Source: Plantago major
Taxonomy: Eukaryota > Streptophyta > Magnoliopsida > Lamiales > Plantaginaceae
Direction: 5' to 3'
Assembly: GCA_026545765.1 (NCBI GenBank)
Contig: CM048842.1
Span: forward strand, 30,429,167 to 30,493,166
Length of the DNA stretch: 64,000 bases
Shown here: positions 48,201-60,294 of the stretch, in pieces
Position numbering within the stretch: the stretch's first letter is position 1
Layout of the letters: every line of letters starts with the position of its first letter
Translations under genes and position numbers: made by a program
The notes under the pieces: generated by a model
The model's input: the letters and a program-made list of their open reading frames with translations, nothing else
Database searches by the model: none
Told to the model about the DNA's origin: nothing

Positions 48201-49040
48201 GATCCCCCTCCGCCAACCACTGGGTCTTTTGACCTTTGTTTCCAGAGTGATTCTGGTCCAGCACTCCTCAAGTTCCACTTGATTTTTCTCCTTCGCTGAC
48301 CTCAAGAAGATAAGGCCGATTCAATAATCCAACTGATCCTGAGCCTTCCTAATCTCCGCTCGAATATTGGGGAAACTTCATCGACTCCAATTCATTAACC
48401 CCATTGCACAATTCTCAACATTAGCCGCAAATTCTTCCACTCTGTCCCAGGAATCGCAAATAATTTCAAGGTGCATCGCACGACGATCCAAACAGATTCG
48501 GCAAAACTCTATGCGCTTGGGAAGATGGATTTCAGAAGAATTAGCTACCGCCATATCTAGCCGCCCTTAGTATTATCATGTCTTCACAGCTTGTTCCAAG
48601 TGTATGGATAGCCAATGAATCCTTAATCCACCAAGTCATTTCAGGTCAAAGTCTCCTAAAATCCAAGAATTCCACTCCGGTGGACTCCACCTAACTTTTC
48701 ATCACACTCAAAATTTCGCTGAAATCCCATCACTAACCACTCCCTATGAGAATAGGTACCCAACAATTTCAGTAAATTCCACGTACGCTTTCTACATGAT
48801 GTGTCGGGTTCACCATAAAAACCAGTGAAGTGCCAAATGAACGGACTATCTACCAACTGAATATTTGCATCAATATGATTCTTACTATAGCTCAAAATCA
48901 GAATCAAGTACTTTGTCCCACAATAAAGCCATACCACCCGACTTCCCCATAACAGAAACACCTAAACCAAACATATTCAAACTACCTCGTAAATTATCAA
49001 ACCCATGATCATCCAACTTGGTTTCCATGTCAAATGGCTT
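45208..49040 (-). mobile_element. L1-type LINE with poly(A) tail, 5'-truncated
   Basis: A run of T at about 45209-45219 is the poly(A) tail of a minus-strand LINE. Upstream on that strand follow RNase H (45448-45924), zf-RVT (45915-46223), RT thumb (46930-46442), RT palm (about 47200-47700), RT start with MFPTKSPDPDGMP (47947-47762), linker (48100-48640) and endonuclease (48656-49037). The first preserved endonuclease block is METKLDDHGFDNL near 49030, so the 5' end including ORF1 is missing. Many frame breaks. No convincing target duplication was found. Confidence 0.88.
45448..48961 (-). pseudogene. LINE ORF2 remnant (endonuclease, RT, zf-RVT, RNase H)
   Basis: Visible motifs: endonuclease FIWHFTGFYGEPD (about 48830); RT palm LDDTLIF with both catalytic Asp codons kept (47235-47240); zf-RVT with NKIRVFFWRLLRNGLPVCD and CPLCFGCSGTTIHIFKFC; and RNase H with NAVGIGIIARDAAGCIV. 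In RNase H the expected first catalytic Asp of VNFDAS is Lys (KINVKAS, about 45665-45690), so this domain would be inactive even if translated. Frames change between domains. Confidence 0.85.
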
Positions 49041-49251
49041 CAAAAAAAATTAACTTAGTTTTGAAAATCTATCTATATTCTATTCTATATATATAATCAT
49101 TAAAAAAAATATTTGGAAGTCATTCTAGAGTGTACACATCAATCAATTATTTGGTAAAATGGAGAACTATGATTGGTCCATTTTTTCCCTACATGTTCAA
49201 ATCCTTTATTTTGATCGTTCATTCAAATTCAAATAATAATGATAACGATAT
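49041..49251. other. Short intergenic stretch
   Basis: AT-rich sequence between a truncated LINE and a retroposed unit. Nothing recognised. Confidence 0.4.
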
Positions 49252-49259
49252 AGCATTGA

Positions 49260-49969
49260 ATTTTCGGGCCATAGTGGAACATCACCGCACCATACTTGTT
49301 CTGTGGGGTATTCCCTTCACTGTGGTCTTGGTTTATAGTTAATTATGACCGAGACCCCTCACTCTTGGCTAGACTTCGCCTGACATACTGTATTACGGTG
49401 GTGACCAAGATTACAACGAGAGTTCACTTTGAGTGTGGAGAGTGAGTTTACCCTTGGAATTGATGGTGGTGGATTTTCAAGACCGTATCTTAAATTACTT
49501 GCCACTTGCCCTTTATGAGCATAGGTGGAGGGATACGCTAGTGTTGGTCGATTTCACTGAGGAATCGACGGTATGAGCCAAAGACCGTATCTTAAATTGT
49601 TGCCTTTTATGAGCATAGGTGGAGGGCACGACTGTTGTCAGCTTGTAATCTCATCTTGAATCGACGGTTTAGTGTACGGATATTAATGGCCCGCTGATGG
49701 TTCGATATATCGTCCACTTGAGATGGATGTATATTCAAAGTGATACAAGGATGAGCAAATTTTCAAGAAACAACATTTTGGTGATGGTCCATTTTGATGG
49801 GTCCGCCTTCAGGAATTGACTTTAGTTTGAAGTTCTTGTAATAACATTGATTTGGCTTGTATTCCGATCGAGGGTGTGGTGATTTGTATATTTTCTACGA
49901 GCATTTCTTATGCTCTTGCAAACATTATAAGCTTTAATATATATTTTTGTTGTTTCAAAAAAAAAAAAA
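49260..49969 (+). mobile_element. Retroposed unit with poly(A) tail and 8-bp TSD
   Basis: The unit ends in TTTTTGTTGTTTC followed by 13 A (49957-49969). AGCATTGA lies immediately before it (49252-49259) and again at the end of the tail (49969-49976), as expected of target-primed insertion. The 700-bp body has no long open frame. It contains a duplicated block GACCGTATCTTAAATT...TTTATGAGCATAGGTGGAGGG (49482-49535 and 49582-49633). The tail resembles that of plant L1 LINEs, so it may be a 5'-truncated LINE 3' end; a retrocopy of a host transcript is the alternative. One caution: TTTCGGGCCA also occurs at about 50164, so part of the flank may be an older duplication. Confidence 0.6.
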
Positions 49970-49976
49970 GCATTGA

Positions 49977-51872
49977 TGGACAACGTTTATTTGATATATT
50001 TGGTAAGCATATTAAACCAATCATTCTATCATAATTGTTCTGATTGTATCATGTTGCATTATCTTCATTTCCTATCAATCCATATAATTAGTTTATGTTT
50101 ATACCGACGGGTATAGTGAAAAGATAATAATCATATGGAACTCTACAATTACTACAATAGCATTTTCGGGCCAGAATGGAGCGCTTGTTATACAACTAAA
50201 CTCAACTTTAGTCGAGCCACATAATCGATCATGTTTGCCACTCGACTTTAATCGAATCGAACAAAGATCCGCTTTTAATCAACATACTATTCACAACTCA
50301 ATTAAATTTCTTCTCTCTACCTATTTTTTCCTCCCACTTTACTTTTTTCGCTTATTATACCAACCTTAAATAAATCAAATAACTTTAAAACCAATCAAAT
50401 AATTTTAAAAACTCTTACACACATCTCTTCACTCTTAGTCTCTTACACACTTTATATAATAACCCTATAAAACTTATAAAATTTTAATACTACCTCAATC
50501 ACAATTATTCACAACTCAATTAAAGTCAATTACTATTCATTTCTTAATGGTATGCTAAAGTCGATGCCAAAACGCTTACAAACATATTCACATTTTACAG
50601 CCCGTGAAAATTGTATATTATTAGCATCAACAAAAGCTCATACGAAACAACACATACATGTGACTCGATAAAATTCTTTTCAACGTGTCATGTTATAACC
50701 AAATTGCATAACCCACACAATACCCGCCTAAAGTAATGGCGCCTGTGTCAGTATATGCCCCACCCATTCCATACCAAAGGAAACGAGATCCAAACCCCAC
50801 CTAACTTGAAAAAAGATTATGATTATTTTAGTGAAATAATGAATATTTGTAGCAGGTGAGGCCGTGGATAGGAGTGTCCCACTCCAAAAAGAAGTAACTT
50901 TTATCAAAACACGTGAAAAGCTAAGTTAGGGAACTATTGATATTTCGGGAATCTAAGACCTACCCTACCCATCTTCTCGAAAAATATGTCATCAAACATT
51001 TGAAAACGATGTCGATTTTGAGGATAATAATATCTTTGTGCCACCCATCTAATTCGCCTAAACCCCCCCCCCCAAAAAAAATAAAAGGGATAGTGTAAAA
51101 AAATGATTTAGTGAAATAATAATTTAATTTTTGGGGTACATTCACCCACCAAAAAGAAATTTCAAATAATACGTAAATTAATGAAACTAAAATGTTTTCT
51201 TGAAAAAAAGAGAATGTTCTCTTGAATAACCGTTAATAATTATTTTTCCAATATACTACTAAACATGAAAACTCATTAATCTTTTCTTTTTCAACCCCAT
51301 CTGAACATGCTGAACATGTGATTAGTAATTTGAATTACATATGCTCTTACAAAAAAAAAGTCAAACTAAACCTAACCCTTTGGTCCAAGGTGGAGAGATT
51401 TGTCTGAAATATTAAGAAATGCCCTAACTATAAAAAAAAAAAAAAAACTTATTGTGTGTTGGAGGTGGAATGTAATTCAAAACTTTCCATTGTTAGATGA
51501 TGAAACTCATCGTCAGATCGATGCCGATGCTGGAATTACTTGTTAGTTTTGCTTCCTTGGCCACTTACAGGGGATTAGTATGTTAAGGTTTTATATAAAT
51601 CTTCAAATTTGTTTATACTCATTTGTTTGTTGTTTACCTTTTCTATAGTCTCTTAATTTATTTTTGTTTTTCATTTTTTTCTAATTATGAGGCATGCCAC
51701 GATGATAAAAGTCTGGTGACAATACAAAGTGCAGGACAATGTTTGTCATATTTGGTACAATTCGGCTAATCATTCTTGTTCGATTCATGTAAATCAATAT
51801 AAGCTTTGATGCATCGTAGATGAGCTTACTGTAGATTCTTGTTCAATTCTATAGATCTATAGAATTCAACAA
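49977..51872. other. Intergenic AT-rich region
   Basis: 1.9 kb without supported genes. Imperfect repeats of CGACTTTAATCGA (about 50190-50265), short poly(A) runs, and C11 followed by A7 at 51063-51080 are the only structure seen. Confidence 0.4.
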
Positions 51873-52372
51873 TGCCACTGTATACTTTACTTCTAATAAT
51901 AAATATAAAAGGGATGACAAAATAAATTAATCGAGAAAATAAGATTGTCTAATTAACTTCCTTGTAAACAACGTTAGCGTTGCTCGTGGTGTCAGTGAAT
52001 CCTTCTTCATTCAAGCACTATATCATCGAAGTCTTTTTTCACTAGTAGAAAATGTAAAATACTTAATTACAAATGGCGGATATGCCTTTAATGGGTAAGG
52101 AACTTAGATCCAACCCAACCCGAGCCCACTTAGACCCGACGGTTGATAACATAGTATATTTTATATATGGTACTTACCCATACCCTATATGTTAGTCAAG
52201 AATATGTACATATATTTTTTAAACCTCGAATCCCAACCAAAAAAAAAATACAAAAGTGCATAACGCAATTAAATGGGTGGGTTTCCAACAACCCCGGCCC
52301 CCCCCCCCCCCCCCCACACTTAAATTACAAACATAATTTTACATGCATGTTACAATGGTTTTTTTGCACCTC
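51873..52372. repeat. Dispersed repeat, copy 1
   Basis: Aligns by eye with 60295-60906. Shared words include GTAAACAACGTT, GATGACAA(A/C)ATAAATTA, CCGACGG(G)TTGATAACATA and AATACAAAAGT. It includes an 18-base C run at 52298-52315. No terminal inverted repeats or coding sequence were identified, so the class is unknown. Confidence 0.7.
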
Positions 52373-53190
52373 TAGGATAAATGTACTTTTACTTACTTAA
52401 CTATAAAATTTTGCGGTTTGAGTCTTGTTATAGATGTATGGAACGGGTTCGATTGTATGCCTAACTCGGACGTGAACAACATTATTATGAACGGGTTTCG
52501 ATGCGGTTTGGATAGAACCCGACCGATTTTAAAGTAAAATGACGAATATCAGTTTAGTAAGATATAGGCCGACATGAGCTCAACAATGTGAATTCCAATA
52601 ATTGTACGTTGATTAGTCAAGTATGAATTGATCGAACAATACCGATCCCACTCACCTAAACTGGCAGTGTCTCCACATAGAGAACTTCTTTTTCTTCTTT
52701 CTAACCACATTTTTTCTTTCTTCATATTTACCCAAATTATCATCAAATAGTCATTTTTAACTCAATCATTATTCCAAACCACACGAAAGAATCTCGTTGA
52801 ATCTTTTCAAATTTATTTCTTGAAAATAAATGCATGATGAAATTTTTAGGAAAACATTGTGAATACATTATTTTCCATGCACGGAGTAGTAGCTTTTGTT
52901 GGATCGCTAGGACCATGCACCATTGTTTGCAACAACCTCGTATAACACATGTTTGGTGTCTTTGTCGGTCGCCATCACATATATAGTCATTAATGTAGGC
53001 ATGTAAGAGACCACGCTTTTGAAACTCGATGGTGTATATAACAGAAAAAATGAATGACATACAACACATGTCACCAAGTTTAGATAGAAATATACGAATT
53101 TAAAAACATGGAAGTTTCACCCAATCATGATCAATTTAGACTTGTAACTTTTTAAGGATCCTTAGGTGGACCAATATTTAGACCCACCAA
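52373..53190. other. Intergenic, nothing recognised
   Basis: AT-rich with short chance open frames, including 53069-52743 and 52746-52549 on the minus strand, which lack any recognisable domain. It ends at the CACTA terminus. Confidence 0.4.
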
Positions 53191-53445
53191 CACTACAAAA
53201 AAACTGGTCTATCCGTCGCCATAGATTATCCGTCACTCGGGCGACGGATAGTAATTCCGCCCCACTAGGTCTTCGACGACGGATAATACGTCATCCAATT
53301 CGACGGATCGACGACGGATTATCATATTTGAATTTTAATTTTTTTTTAAATCGATTATTGGCGACGGATAGATACTATCCGTCGCCAAATATAACGACCG
53401 ATAGATTTACCCGTCGCCCAATATATTATTGGAATTAGTGACGGA

Positions 53446-53565
53446 ATCTGAAATTCCGTCACTATTAATCCGTCACTATTTATTCCGTCACTGTTAATCC
53501 GTCACTAATTCCGTCACTGTTAATCCGTCACTAATCACGTCACTATTAATCCGTCACTATTTATT
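53446..53565. repeat. Subterminal tandem repeat of the CACTA element
   Basis: Seven or more head-to-tail copies of TTAATCCGTCACTA and shorter ATTCCGTCACT units. This is a degenerate extension of the subterminal array and a likely transposase-binding region by family analogy. Confidence 0.8.
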
Positions 53566-54297
53566 TCATGTTAATCCATGTTTTTCGTAGTTCACCTATT
53601 TAATCAATATAATGTTCGATAATAAATCAATAATACGAAAAATGTTTCAATAAATAATAAATAAATTAAGTAATATCCGGAGCAGGAGAAATTATCCGAA
53701 CAAGTGTAAATATAATAAATCCGAACGTACATATACATAACTAGCTACCAGACGGGTGGGGTCGGCCAACGACATGAATCGCCCATCTCAGAATCAAGGC
53801 GCCATTCTCCTCCCTTTGTTCTCCGGGCGGCCGCCCATCTCGAAAGTTAGAGCCGCAACCTGCTCCTGACTCCGCCGCACTAATTCCGAGACCTGGTCCT
53901 GTGTAAACCGGACGCCTAGATCACTGATGATGATGAGGAGCACCTTGACTAGCCAAGCTCAAACCGAGGCTCCGAGTCCATATATTCGCCCTTTGTTGTC
54001 CGGCTTGTCGACTTAAGAAGATGTTGTCAACTTGTTCACTTGACAACACATCACCCGCCTCTTCCTCCTCGCCACCGAAAGCATCAACCTCACCAAATCG
54101 TAAATAGCGTATATCATGATTAGTTATCGCTTTCAAAAATAACTTGTAATAGTGTACAAATATGAACTTTAAGCAACATAAACATACCGCAATAGACGAG
54201 GCCCTATATGTCCATACCTCTTCCGTCATGCTCAAGATAAATATACTTGGATGTCACCTCCCGTGACATCTAAACAACATATATAGTCAACAATTTA

Positions 54298-56479
54298 TCA
54301 TCTCACAAGTAATCGTGAGACACAATACATACACGTAATGCTAGATTGAAAAAACATATATATACATACCGATTGGTAATAATCAAGGAGAGTAGATCGC
54401 CTCCAAGGTGGTGAACGGCCCTTCCGCCAGACGATCGAGACGCCTGGTTCTCTCGCTGATGTAGGCATTGTCTCGACATCAGCGCCAAGAGGCATCCCAA
54501 AGGGCCCACTCACAGATCAACTCAGGAGGCATTGGCCACCGATCCCGAATGGCCTTCCAAGTATGCATTATATCCCTGCATGCTTAATCCCATAGTCTCG
54601 TAAACACGCCAGATCTGTGGGATCAACCTGCTGGGAATGAAGTACTTCTACATTCCCAATTTCATAAAACATCCAAAGTCAATACATATATAACGTCACC
54701 ATGTTACATCAATTTAATAAGATACAACAACATAACAGATATGGTGACTAACATATCACCCAAACAAAGTGGCTAACATACGACTCACATATAGTGGCTA
54801 ACATACCACTCACATTGTCCTAAATTTTACTAACACAATGGTGACTAACATATCACCCAAATACAGTGGCTAACATACCACTCATATTAAAACGATTATA
54901 ATTACAAACAAAGGAATGTCATATTTTAACTTACCCTCAACTCATCGAAGTACTCGGCCCTCATGCGGTTCGAGATTCGGCTCCAACACTCACCATCCTG
55001 CCCCGGTGGCTCTCTCCTACTTCGGAAGATGTCACCTAGTTTGTTGTGCACCTTCCGAGGCCATAAACTGTTGTCAATGTATAAGATACAAGAAACGAAT
55101 ATATATTACTTTAGTACAACAATTTATACTTGTCAACTATCATAAGTTATGTTTTACATATTTAAGAAGAATGTATAATACTTACTTGGCATGAACAGCA
55201 GGAAAAATCACAGTGCCGCCCCACGGACGTTGGGATTCAGTGGATCGAACACGAGGTAGGGACAATCGTCATGGTCGCCCTCCAGTATGTGTCCGGGCTG
55301 ACTGGTAGAGCCCCCGCTTCTCTCCTCAGGGGGTCTCAGAATTGAGACTCCGCCTCGACTACTGAGCCTCTCCCTTCTCGACTGCCCCCGACTCCAAGAC
55401 TATCATGCGGGCTGCGGGGGACGATAGTGGACTTCTCCGTCATGCATCTCGCAAAACATGTAATAAATACAATAAAATGTGTTAGTACGAAAGTTATAAT
55501 ACATAACAAATTATAATAACACATATAATTACTCAAGTGTTATCAACTACTAACTAGTTATAATACACATAATATACCGTTATCGCTGGCCCTCTAAGTC
55601 TACATATTGGTCCTCGTGCATCAAATAACTCATCATCCGCTTCTATGGGATTTTCTCGCTTGTTTATCGACATCCTTTGTTGGTACGAGTTGGTAATCGA
55701 GTCGCCTTTCTCAATGTACTCCACTTTCGAAAGCGTACCTAATAGGTACCGCAGCCTAACCATTCAAATTTTATCGTGTTTCCGCTGATATTCAAGAAAC
55801 ACCACTTGTCGTGCTTGAGTCGCCAGAATAAATGGTTCATACTTGGTTCGGTACCTCTTCTTTTGCTACGTAATATAAGTTATATTAGCTTCAACATCAA
55901 TTGTTACGGCATTACATAATATAAGTTACATTAGCTTCAATTTTACCATAATGTTTGGTTTCATATATCAACTAATGATTACTAGTTATACAAGCCTAGA
56001 GACAAAACAGATTATCAAATGATTCTTTCTCTTGCAGCCCCCTCCCCATCACTTGTGACGCCCTACCATGTAATCCTTGCATTCCAAAGGATCTACATCC
56101 TCCTCCCACACTATGCACATGTTCCGCTACAGAAAGGCACTCAATAGGCGGCCCCAAACCCCGCCTCTCCTCCATTGAGGTATGCCATGGACGGTAAGCT
56201 TCTCACCGTGATGAATCCATACATGATACTCAGCATGAATCCATAACGTCATAAGTGCTCGAATATCGTAGGAGTCATAAATTGCTTGTTTCTACAGGTT
56301 TCCAATGTGCAAGGACACTTTATCAACCCCTCAGTTGCACAAGCCGGACGTCCCATGGCAAACGAGATGAAACCTTTAACCCCTTCTACAAAACTCCTAG
56401 AAACTCTGCCATTTACCGCCGTATGATCGTACATCCATGAACGGTCGGAATTCATCAGATATTTTTTTAACTGCTCCAA
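54298..56479 (-). pseudogene. CACTA transposase-associated gene remnant
   Basis: The minus strand begins with a Transpos_assoc-type domain: DRSWMYDH (about 56430), FVEGVKGFISFA, then IKCPCTLETCRNKQFMTPT with paired Cys, and HVWIHHGEKL (about 56195-56225, shifted frame). Lower down, ECWSRISNRMRAEYFDELR (about 54940-54995) and CEWALWDASWR with an Arg/Asn-rich stretch (about 54420-54510) resemble the Transposase_24 part of plant En/Spm proteins. Blocks are separated by stops and AT-rich intron-like spacers. Confidence is good for the first domain and low for the rest. Confidence 0.6.
54741..54890. repeat. Tandem repeat GTGGCTAACATACCAC
   Basis: Five imperfect copies of GTG(G/A)CTAACATA(C/T)CAC(C/T)CA, 30-40 bp apart, inside an intron-like spacer of the CACTA element. 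Each unit contains a partial inverted repeat (GTGG...CCAC). Confidence 0.75.
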
Positions 56480-56729
56480 TTGATTAGATCAGATTAATTT
56501 ATTAGATCGATTCCAATTCGAGAAGAAGATTGTAGAGATTAATTGATAATTATTATAATGCCTTATAAATTAATTATTAAGTGTTCGATATGTTACAATA
56601 TTTATTAAGTGTTTTACTACTACGAGTTATAAATTATAAATTACACGTTAATATAATCAACATATTATCCGTCCCTTAAAACACTTAACTACATCCTCGT
56701 AATTTAGTACATATACGAATTTATCAAAT

Positions 56730-57070
56730 CAACCAAAACTACTACATACATACATATCAAATTACCTAAACTAACTACATACTTAACATACATATCAAAT
56801 TACACATACATATCAAATTACTACATACGTACTTAACATACATATCAAATTAACTAAACTAACTACATACATACTTAATTAACATACATACTTCACTACA
56901 TGCATACTTATCGAATTAACATACATACATATTATTGAATTACTACATACATTCATATCAAATTAACTAAACTAACTATCAAATTACATATACAAATCAA
57001 ATTAATCAAATTACATATACATATCAAATTACATATAATTGATCAAATTAACTAAACAAGCTACTACATA
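56730..57070. repeat. AT-rich minisatellite in the CACTA element
   Basis: Degenerate tandem copies of ACATACATATCAAATTAACT and ACTAAACTAACTACAT words, making about 340 bp almost free of G. No coding sequence. Confidence 0.8.
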
Positions 57071-57665
57071 CTTCATATAAACATACAATTGAGAATAAGT
57101 AGTCAAAAATAAAAAAAATCCCAATTTTTCAAAAGTTAGGGTTTAGAAGTAATACCTTTGATTCCGAAGAAAATAGCGGATGAAATTTGAAATTGAAGGA
57201 AGAAACGAGCTCCTCGTCCAACGATCTTCAAATTGACACCAAGATTGGGAAGAATCGACAACAAATGGCTGGATTTGACGGAGGAGAAAGGAAGAAAACG
57301 AAGGAGACAATGGCTAAAATGGCTTCGCTCACTAAGATCCGATTAAACCCTTCCGGCCGACGGACACGTATCCGCTACCAAAAGGCCGATCCGTCATATG
57401 ATGCGAAGGACTTATAACATATCCGTCGCCATTTTTTTTTACATATAAATATTAACGACGGATAATTTATCCATCGTTATTTAATTTTCTTTTTTTAAAA
57501 AGTCAAACACCGGCGATGGATTAATAAAATCCGTCCATATAGCGACGGATAAAATTATCCATCGCTAATAAGCGACGGATACTTTGATCTGTCATTAGAT
57601 TTGGCGACGATAAAATCCGTCACCAAATCCAGCGATCCGTCGCTATAGGCTTTTTGATTTTAGTG

Positions 57666-58723
57666 CTATAAGGACCTATTTTGGACCAGAATTGAGTTGT
57701 TGATTCAAGGGTATGAGCCTCTATTTATTTACGATTCCCTAACACGACTAATATCGCACTCCATGCTCAGATAATTTCATACATTTGCCATTTTTAATCG
57801 TGATTACAGAACTTCAAACATTACTACCTCCGTCGCCTGCATACATTTTTAATCATCCACAAAACTTCATACATTAATTAAAAAAGGAAGCTACCCCACA
57901 CACAACAAAAATAATAAACTATTTCAGTTTTAAACACAAATTAAACATTTTGCCACTAAAATTAAAAAACCCTGATATAGGAAGGTACCACAACCAAATA
58001 ATTAAAAAATCATATTGTTACATCTTTTCACCAATTTTTCATACATTCCCACCAAAAGTATACATTTATACCACTTTGTCATAGATTATCATTTATTTAA
58101 ATATTTCACCATCCTAATCTATATAATAGACTTAATGAGTTACATTTGATTTATCCAAAATAACCCTCACACCGTTGGTGTAATTTTATTTCTTCTGTTT
58201 TAGTGTGCATCCTAAATTTACATTAAATGGAAAATATCATAAAATATGGAAAATTACAAATTACTCCCTACATCATGCGGAACTTCATACTTTTCATGTT
58301 TTTAACTTCGTACATTACAAAAAAAAAAAAAAAATTACCAGCACACACTCAACGAATAATAATCAATCTTAATTTTACACACAAATTACACATTTTTTCA
58401 CTAATTAATAAATACATTTTTCCACCTTATTTTGAATCTTTCATTACTTTAACTTTTAGCCTAAAACTATACGATAATTCTATTGTTCGAAGTTTCTTCA
58501 GGATGGCTGGATAATATTCTTGCAAAATAGCACACGTATATATATCGAACAATAATATTTAGATGGTAGGAAGGTCTATAATTATCAACACACGTCAACC
58601 TTTCATTTAATTTTTCATTCTTTTTCATATATTGTGACAATTTCATCCTCATCCTTATTCCCTTCAACCTTTTCATCCCCTTTCTTCTCCTTCATAGTTT
58701 TCTTTGTTTTCCCGCTGCTTTTA
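57666..58723. other. Intergenic AT-rich region
   Basis: About 1.05 kb of stop-rich AT-rich sequence with repeated ACTTCATACATT words and an A15 run near 58319. No gene or terminal repeat recognised. It ends with the TTA target site of the MITE. Confidence 0.4.
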
Positions 58724-58956
58724 GGCTTCATTTGTTTTGAGGGAAAATGAGGGAAAAGAAAAAAAATAGGGGAAAATATTGTTTTTCACCATTTGGTAGT
58801 TCTGAGGAAATCTTGAAAAATTTATGAAAATCTATATCAAACATGTATATCTCCACTAAATAAGGAAAGTTGTTTTTCCCCCACATTTTCCAGGAAAATC
58901 TTATTTTCCCCTATTTTTTTTCTTTTCCCCCATTTTCCCTCAAACCAAACGAAGCC
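58724..58956. mobile_element. Tourist-type MITE (PIF/Harbinger), TSD TTA
   Basis: 233 bp. The left end GGCTTCATTTG and right end CAAACGAAGCC are inverted repeats extending about 60 bp (GAGGGAAAATGAGGGAAAAG and complement). TTA flanks both sides (58721-58723 and 58957-58959), the hallmark of PIF/Harbinger insertion. The whole unit can fold into a hairpin with a short centre. Non-coding. Confidence 0.88.
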
Positions 58957-58959
58957 TTA

Positions 58960-59517
58960 TTTCCACTTACTCCCTACTAAAAACAATAATTAAAAAATAA
59001 AAATTGAAAAATAAAAGTGAATATTTAATAAAATTTATTTTAACAACTTGACCCTTTTCCTTTTAATTTTAATTCATTTTAAGTTGGGAACTTGTCTTAA
59101 GAATTTAGATATAATATGAATTGATACTTGTCTTAAGAAACTTCCCCCAATATATGAACAACAACGAACATATATAGCAATGAGATATTGTTGTACGAAC
59201 AATAATAGCAATAAAAAACGATGACATGACATACACAAGAATCTAAACCAAAATACATCCCTCTGCAAATACGATGACATTATCTTCAGAGAACTCCAAT
59301 GCCAAATTTTCCAACAAGCATTATCAACCAAATTGCACACTTACATATCCTGAATCAAAAAAGTTTCATTTCAACCAACAACAGATTTACATTCCAACAA
59401 CTAAATGTGCAGCAACCGGAGTGATCTTCAGTCCTCCAGAATACTCACCTTCAGAGCCACCAAGAGACTATCTTCACTTCTCCGTAATTTCCGTCATTGC
59501 TTTCTCCTCTATTTCAC
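58960..59517. other. Intergenic or intronic, downstream of the two-exon gene
   Basis: No clear coding sequence. On the minus strand it follows exon 2 of the unidentified gene, so it may be its second intron. A candidate acceptor TTTGCAG (about 59262-59268) is followed by a short open stretch without recognisable features. The gene may also be truncated here. Confidence 0.35.
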
Positions 59518-59760
59518 CTCTGCAGATCCTGAATGTGTTTCTGGATCGGATCGGTTTCGATCAGCCTCTCATCCAAAGCGGATACAACAACCGGATCCTC
59601 AATCACCGGATTCTGCATATGAATTGTGTGAGAACAATTCAAGCTAATCGAACAACACAAAACACACATAGGAAAAGGGGAAAGGTTTTCATGTCATACC
59701 TGATGGACATTGGTTTTCTCGACATAAACAGATTAGCTACGAACAGAGATTTACCTTCAT
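59518..59760 (-). CDS. First two exons of an unidentified host gene (partial)
   Basis: On the minus strand, an ATG at 59760 gives Met-Lys, then GTAAAT donor (59754), a 142-bp intron ending ATATGCAG, and exon 2 (59612-59518) encoding NPVIEDPVVVSALDERL and, near its end, DPIQKHIQDLQ before a GTGAAA donor. The spliced start would be MKNPVIEDPVVVSALDERL. The frame is also open upstream of the ATG for about 40 codons but has no earlier Met. A CT-rich leader and TATA-like box lie in the right places. The peptide is acidic and probably helical; I recognise no family. No later exon was confidently found, so the gene may be truncated or have long introns. The opposite-strand frame (59274-59792, plus) lacks such signals. 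Confidence 0.5.
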
Positions 59761-59880
59761 TTTTATCCTCAGAATGGCCCTTCGTTGCGTAATCAGTTGA
59801 TCGCTGATTTTGATCGGAAAATCAGGTAGATCGGATGGTTTTTTCGATCCCGTAGTTGGCCCTTGGTTGGGAGAATCATA

Positions 59881-59976
59881 GTGAGAGAATTTTAGAGAGA
59901 GAAAGTTGCGTGAGCTGAAAGCTAATAAATGAAGGTGTTTGAGCTGAAAGAAACGAGTTATATCATTAATATATGG
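59881..59976 (-). promoter_or_regulatory. Likely core promoter and leader of the two-exon gene
   Basis: On the minus strand, CCATATATTAAT (59976-59965) is a plausible TATA box. About 60 bp downstream is a pyrimidine-rich CTTTCTCTCTCTAAAATTC patch (59905-59887), typical of plant 5' leaders. Together they support a transcription start between about 59945 and 59920. Confidence 0.45.
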
Positions 59977-60294
59977 ATCAATTTGTAAAGATCCAAAGAG
60001 TCGCCCTCGGGTGGGTTTTAGGAACTAGTTTTGGTTTGTGGTTAATATGTAATATTAGAAACTATGTTTCTATGTCTCTATGTAAGGGTTGTTTCTTAGG
60101 AAACTTACTCTTGATTTTATAAGTGCGAGAGAATTATAAATTATTGTTCTTAATCCGAGTTGTGAAATAGTTGTGCAACTTTAATTTTCCTCTTTATTGA
60201 TGTTGTGGTCTAGAAGATTTTAAATTTACAATTCATTGCATGAAACATAGGTTGTAGGTCCCAATTACTACTAACTACTACCAACCCGTGATGA
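59977..60294. other. Intergenic, nothing recognised
   Basis: AT-rich region upstream of the minus-strand gene. It may contain further promoter elements. No repeats or coding sequence seen. Confidence 0.4.

Larger units (their letters stand above)
53191..57665 (-). mobile_element. CACTA (En/Spm) element with decayed transposase region
   Basis: The left end is CACTACAAAAAAACTGG. The right end reverse-complemented is CACTAAAATCAAAAAGCC. The flanking trinucleotides are CAA and CTA, a one-mismatch 3-bp duplication. Both ends carry many GCGACGGAT/ATCCGTCGC subterminal motifs (53210-53420 and 57415-57645), matching those of the small CACTA at 5175-6188. A transposase-associated domain lies at 56479-56250 on the minus strand, with transposase-like blocks below it. 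At 4.5 kb it is much shorter than autonomous CACTA elements and probably encodes no full transposase. Confidence 0.85.

Noticed and set aside
57187-57417. 76-codon Lys/Ser-rich open frame inside the CACTA element
   Set aside because: Short, without domain, antisense to the transposase direction and ending in subterminal repeats.
59274-59792. 172-codon open frame on the plus strand as a gene
   Set aside because: No recognisable domain, and the minus strand has matching splice sites, leader and promoter over the same bases.
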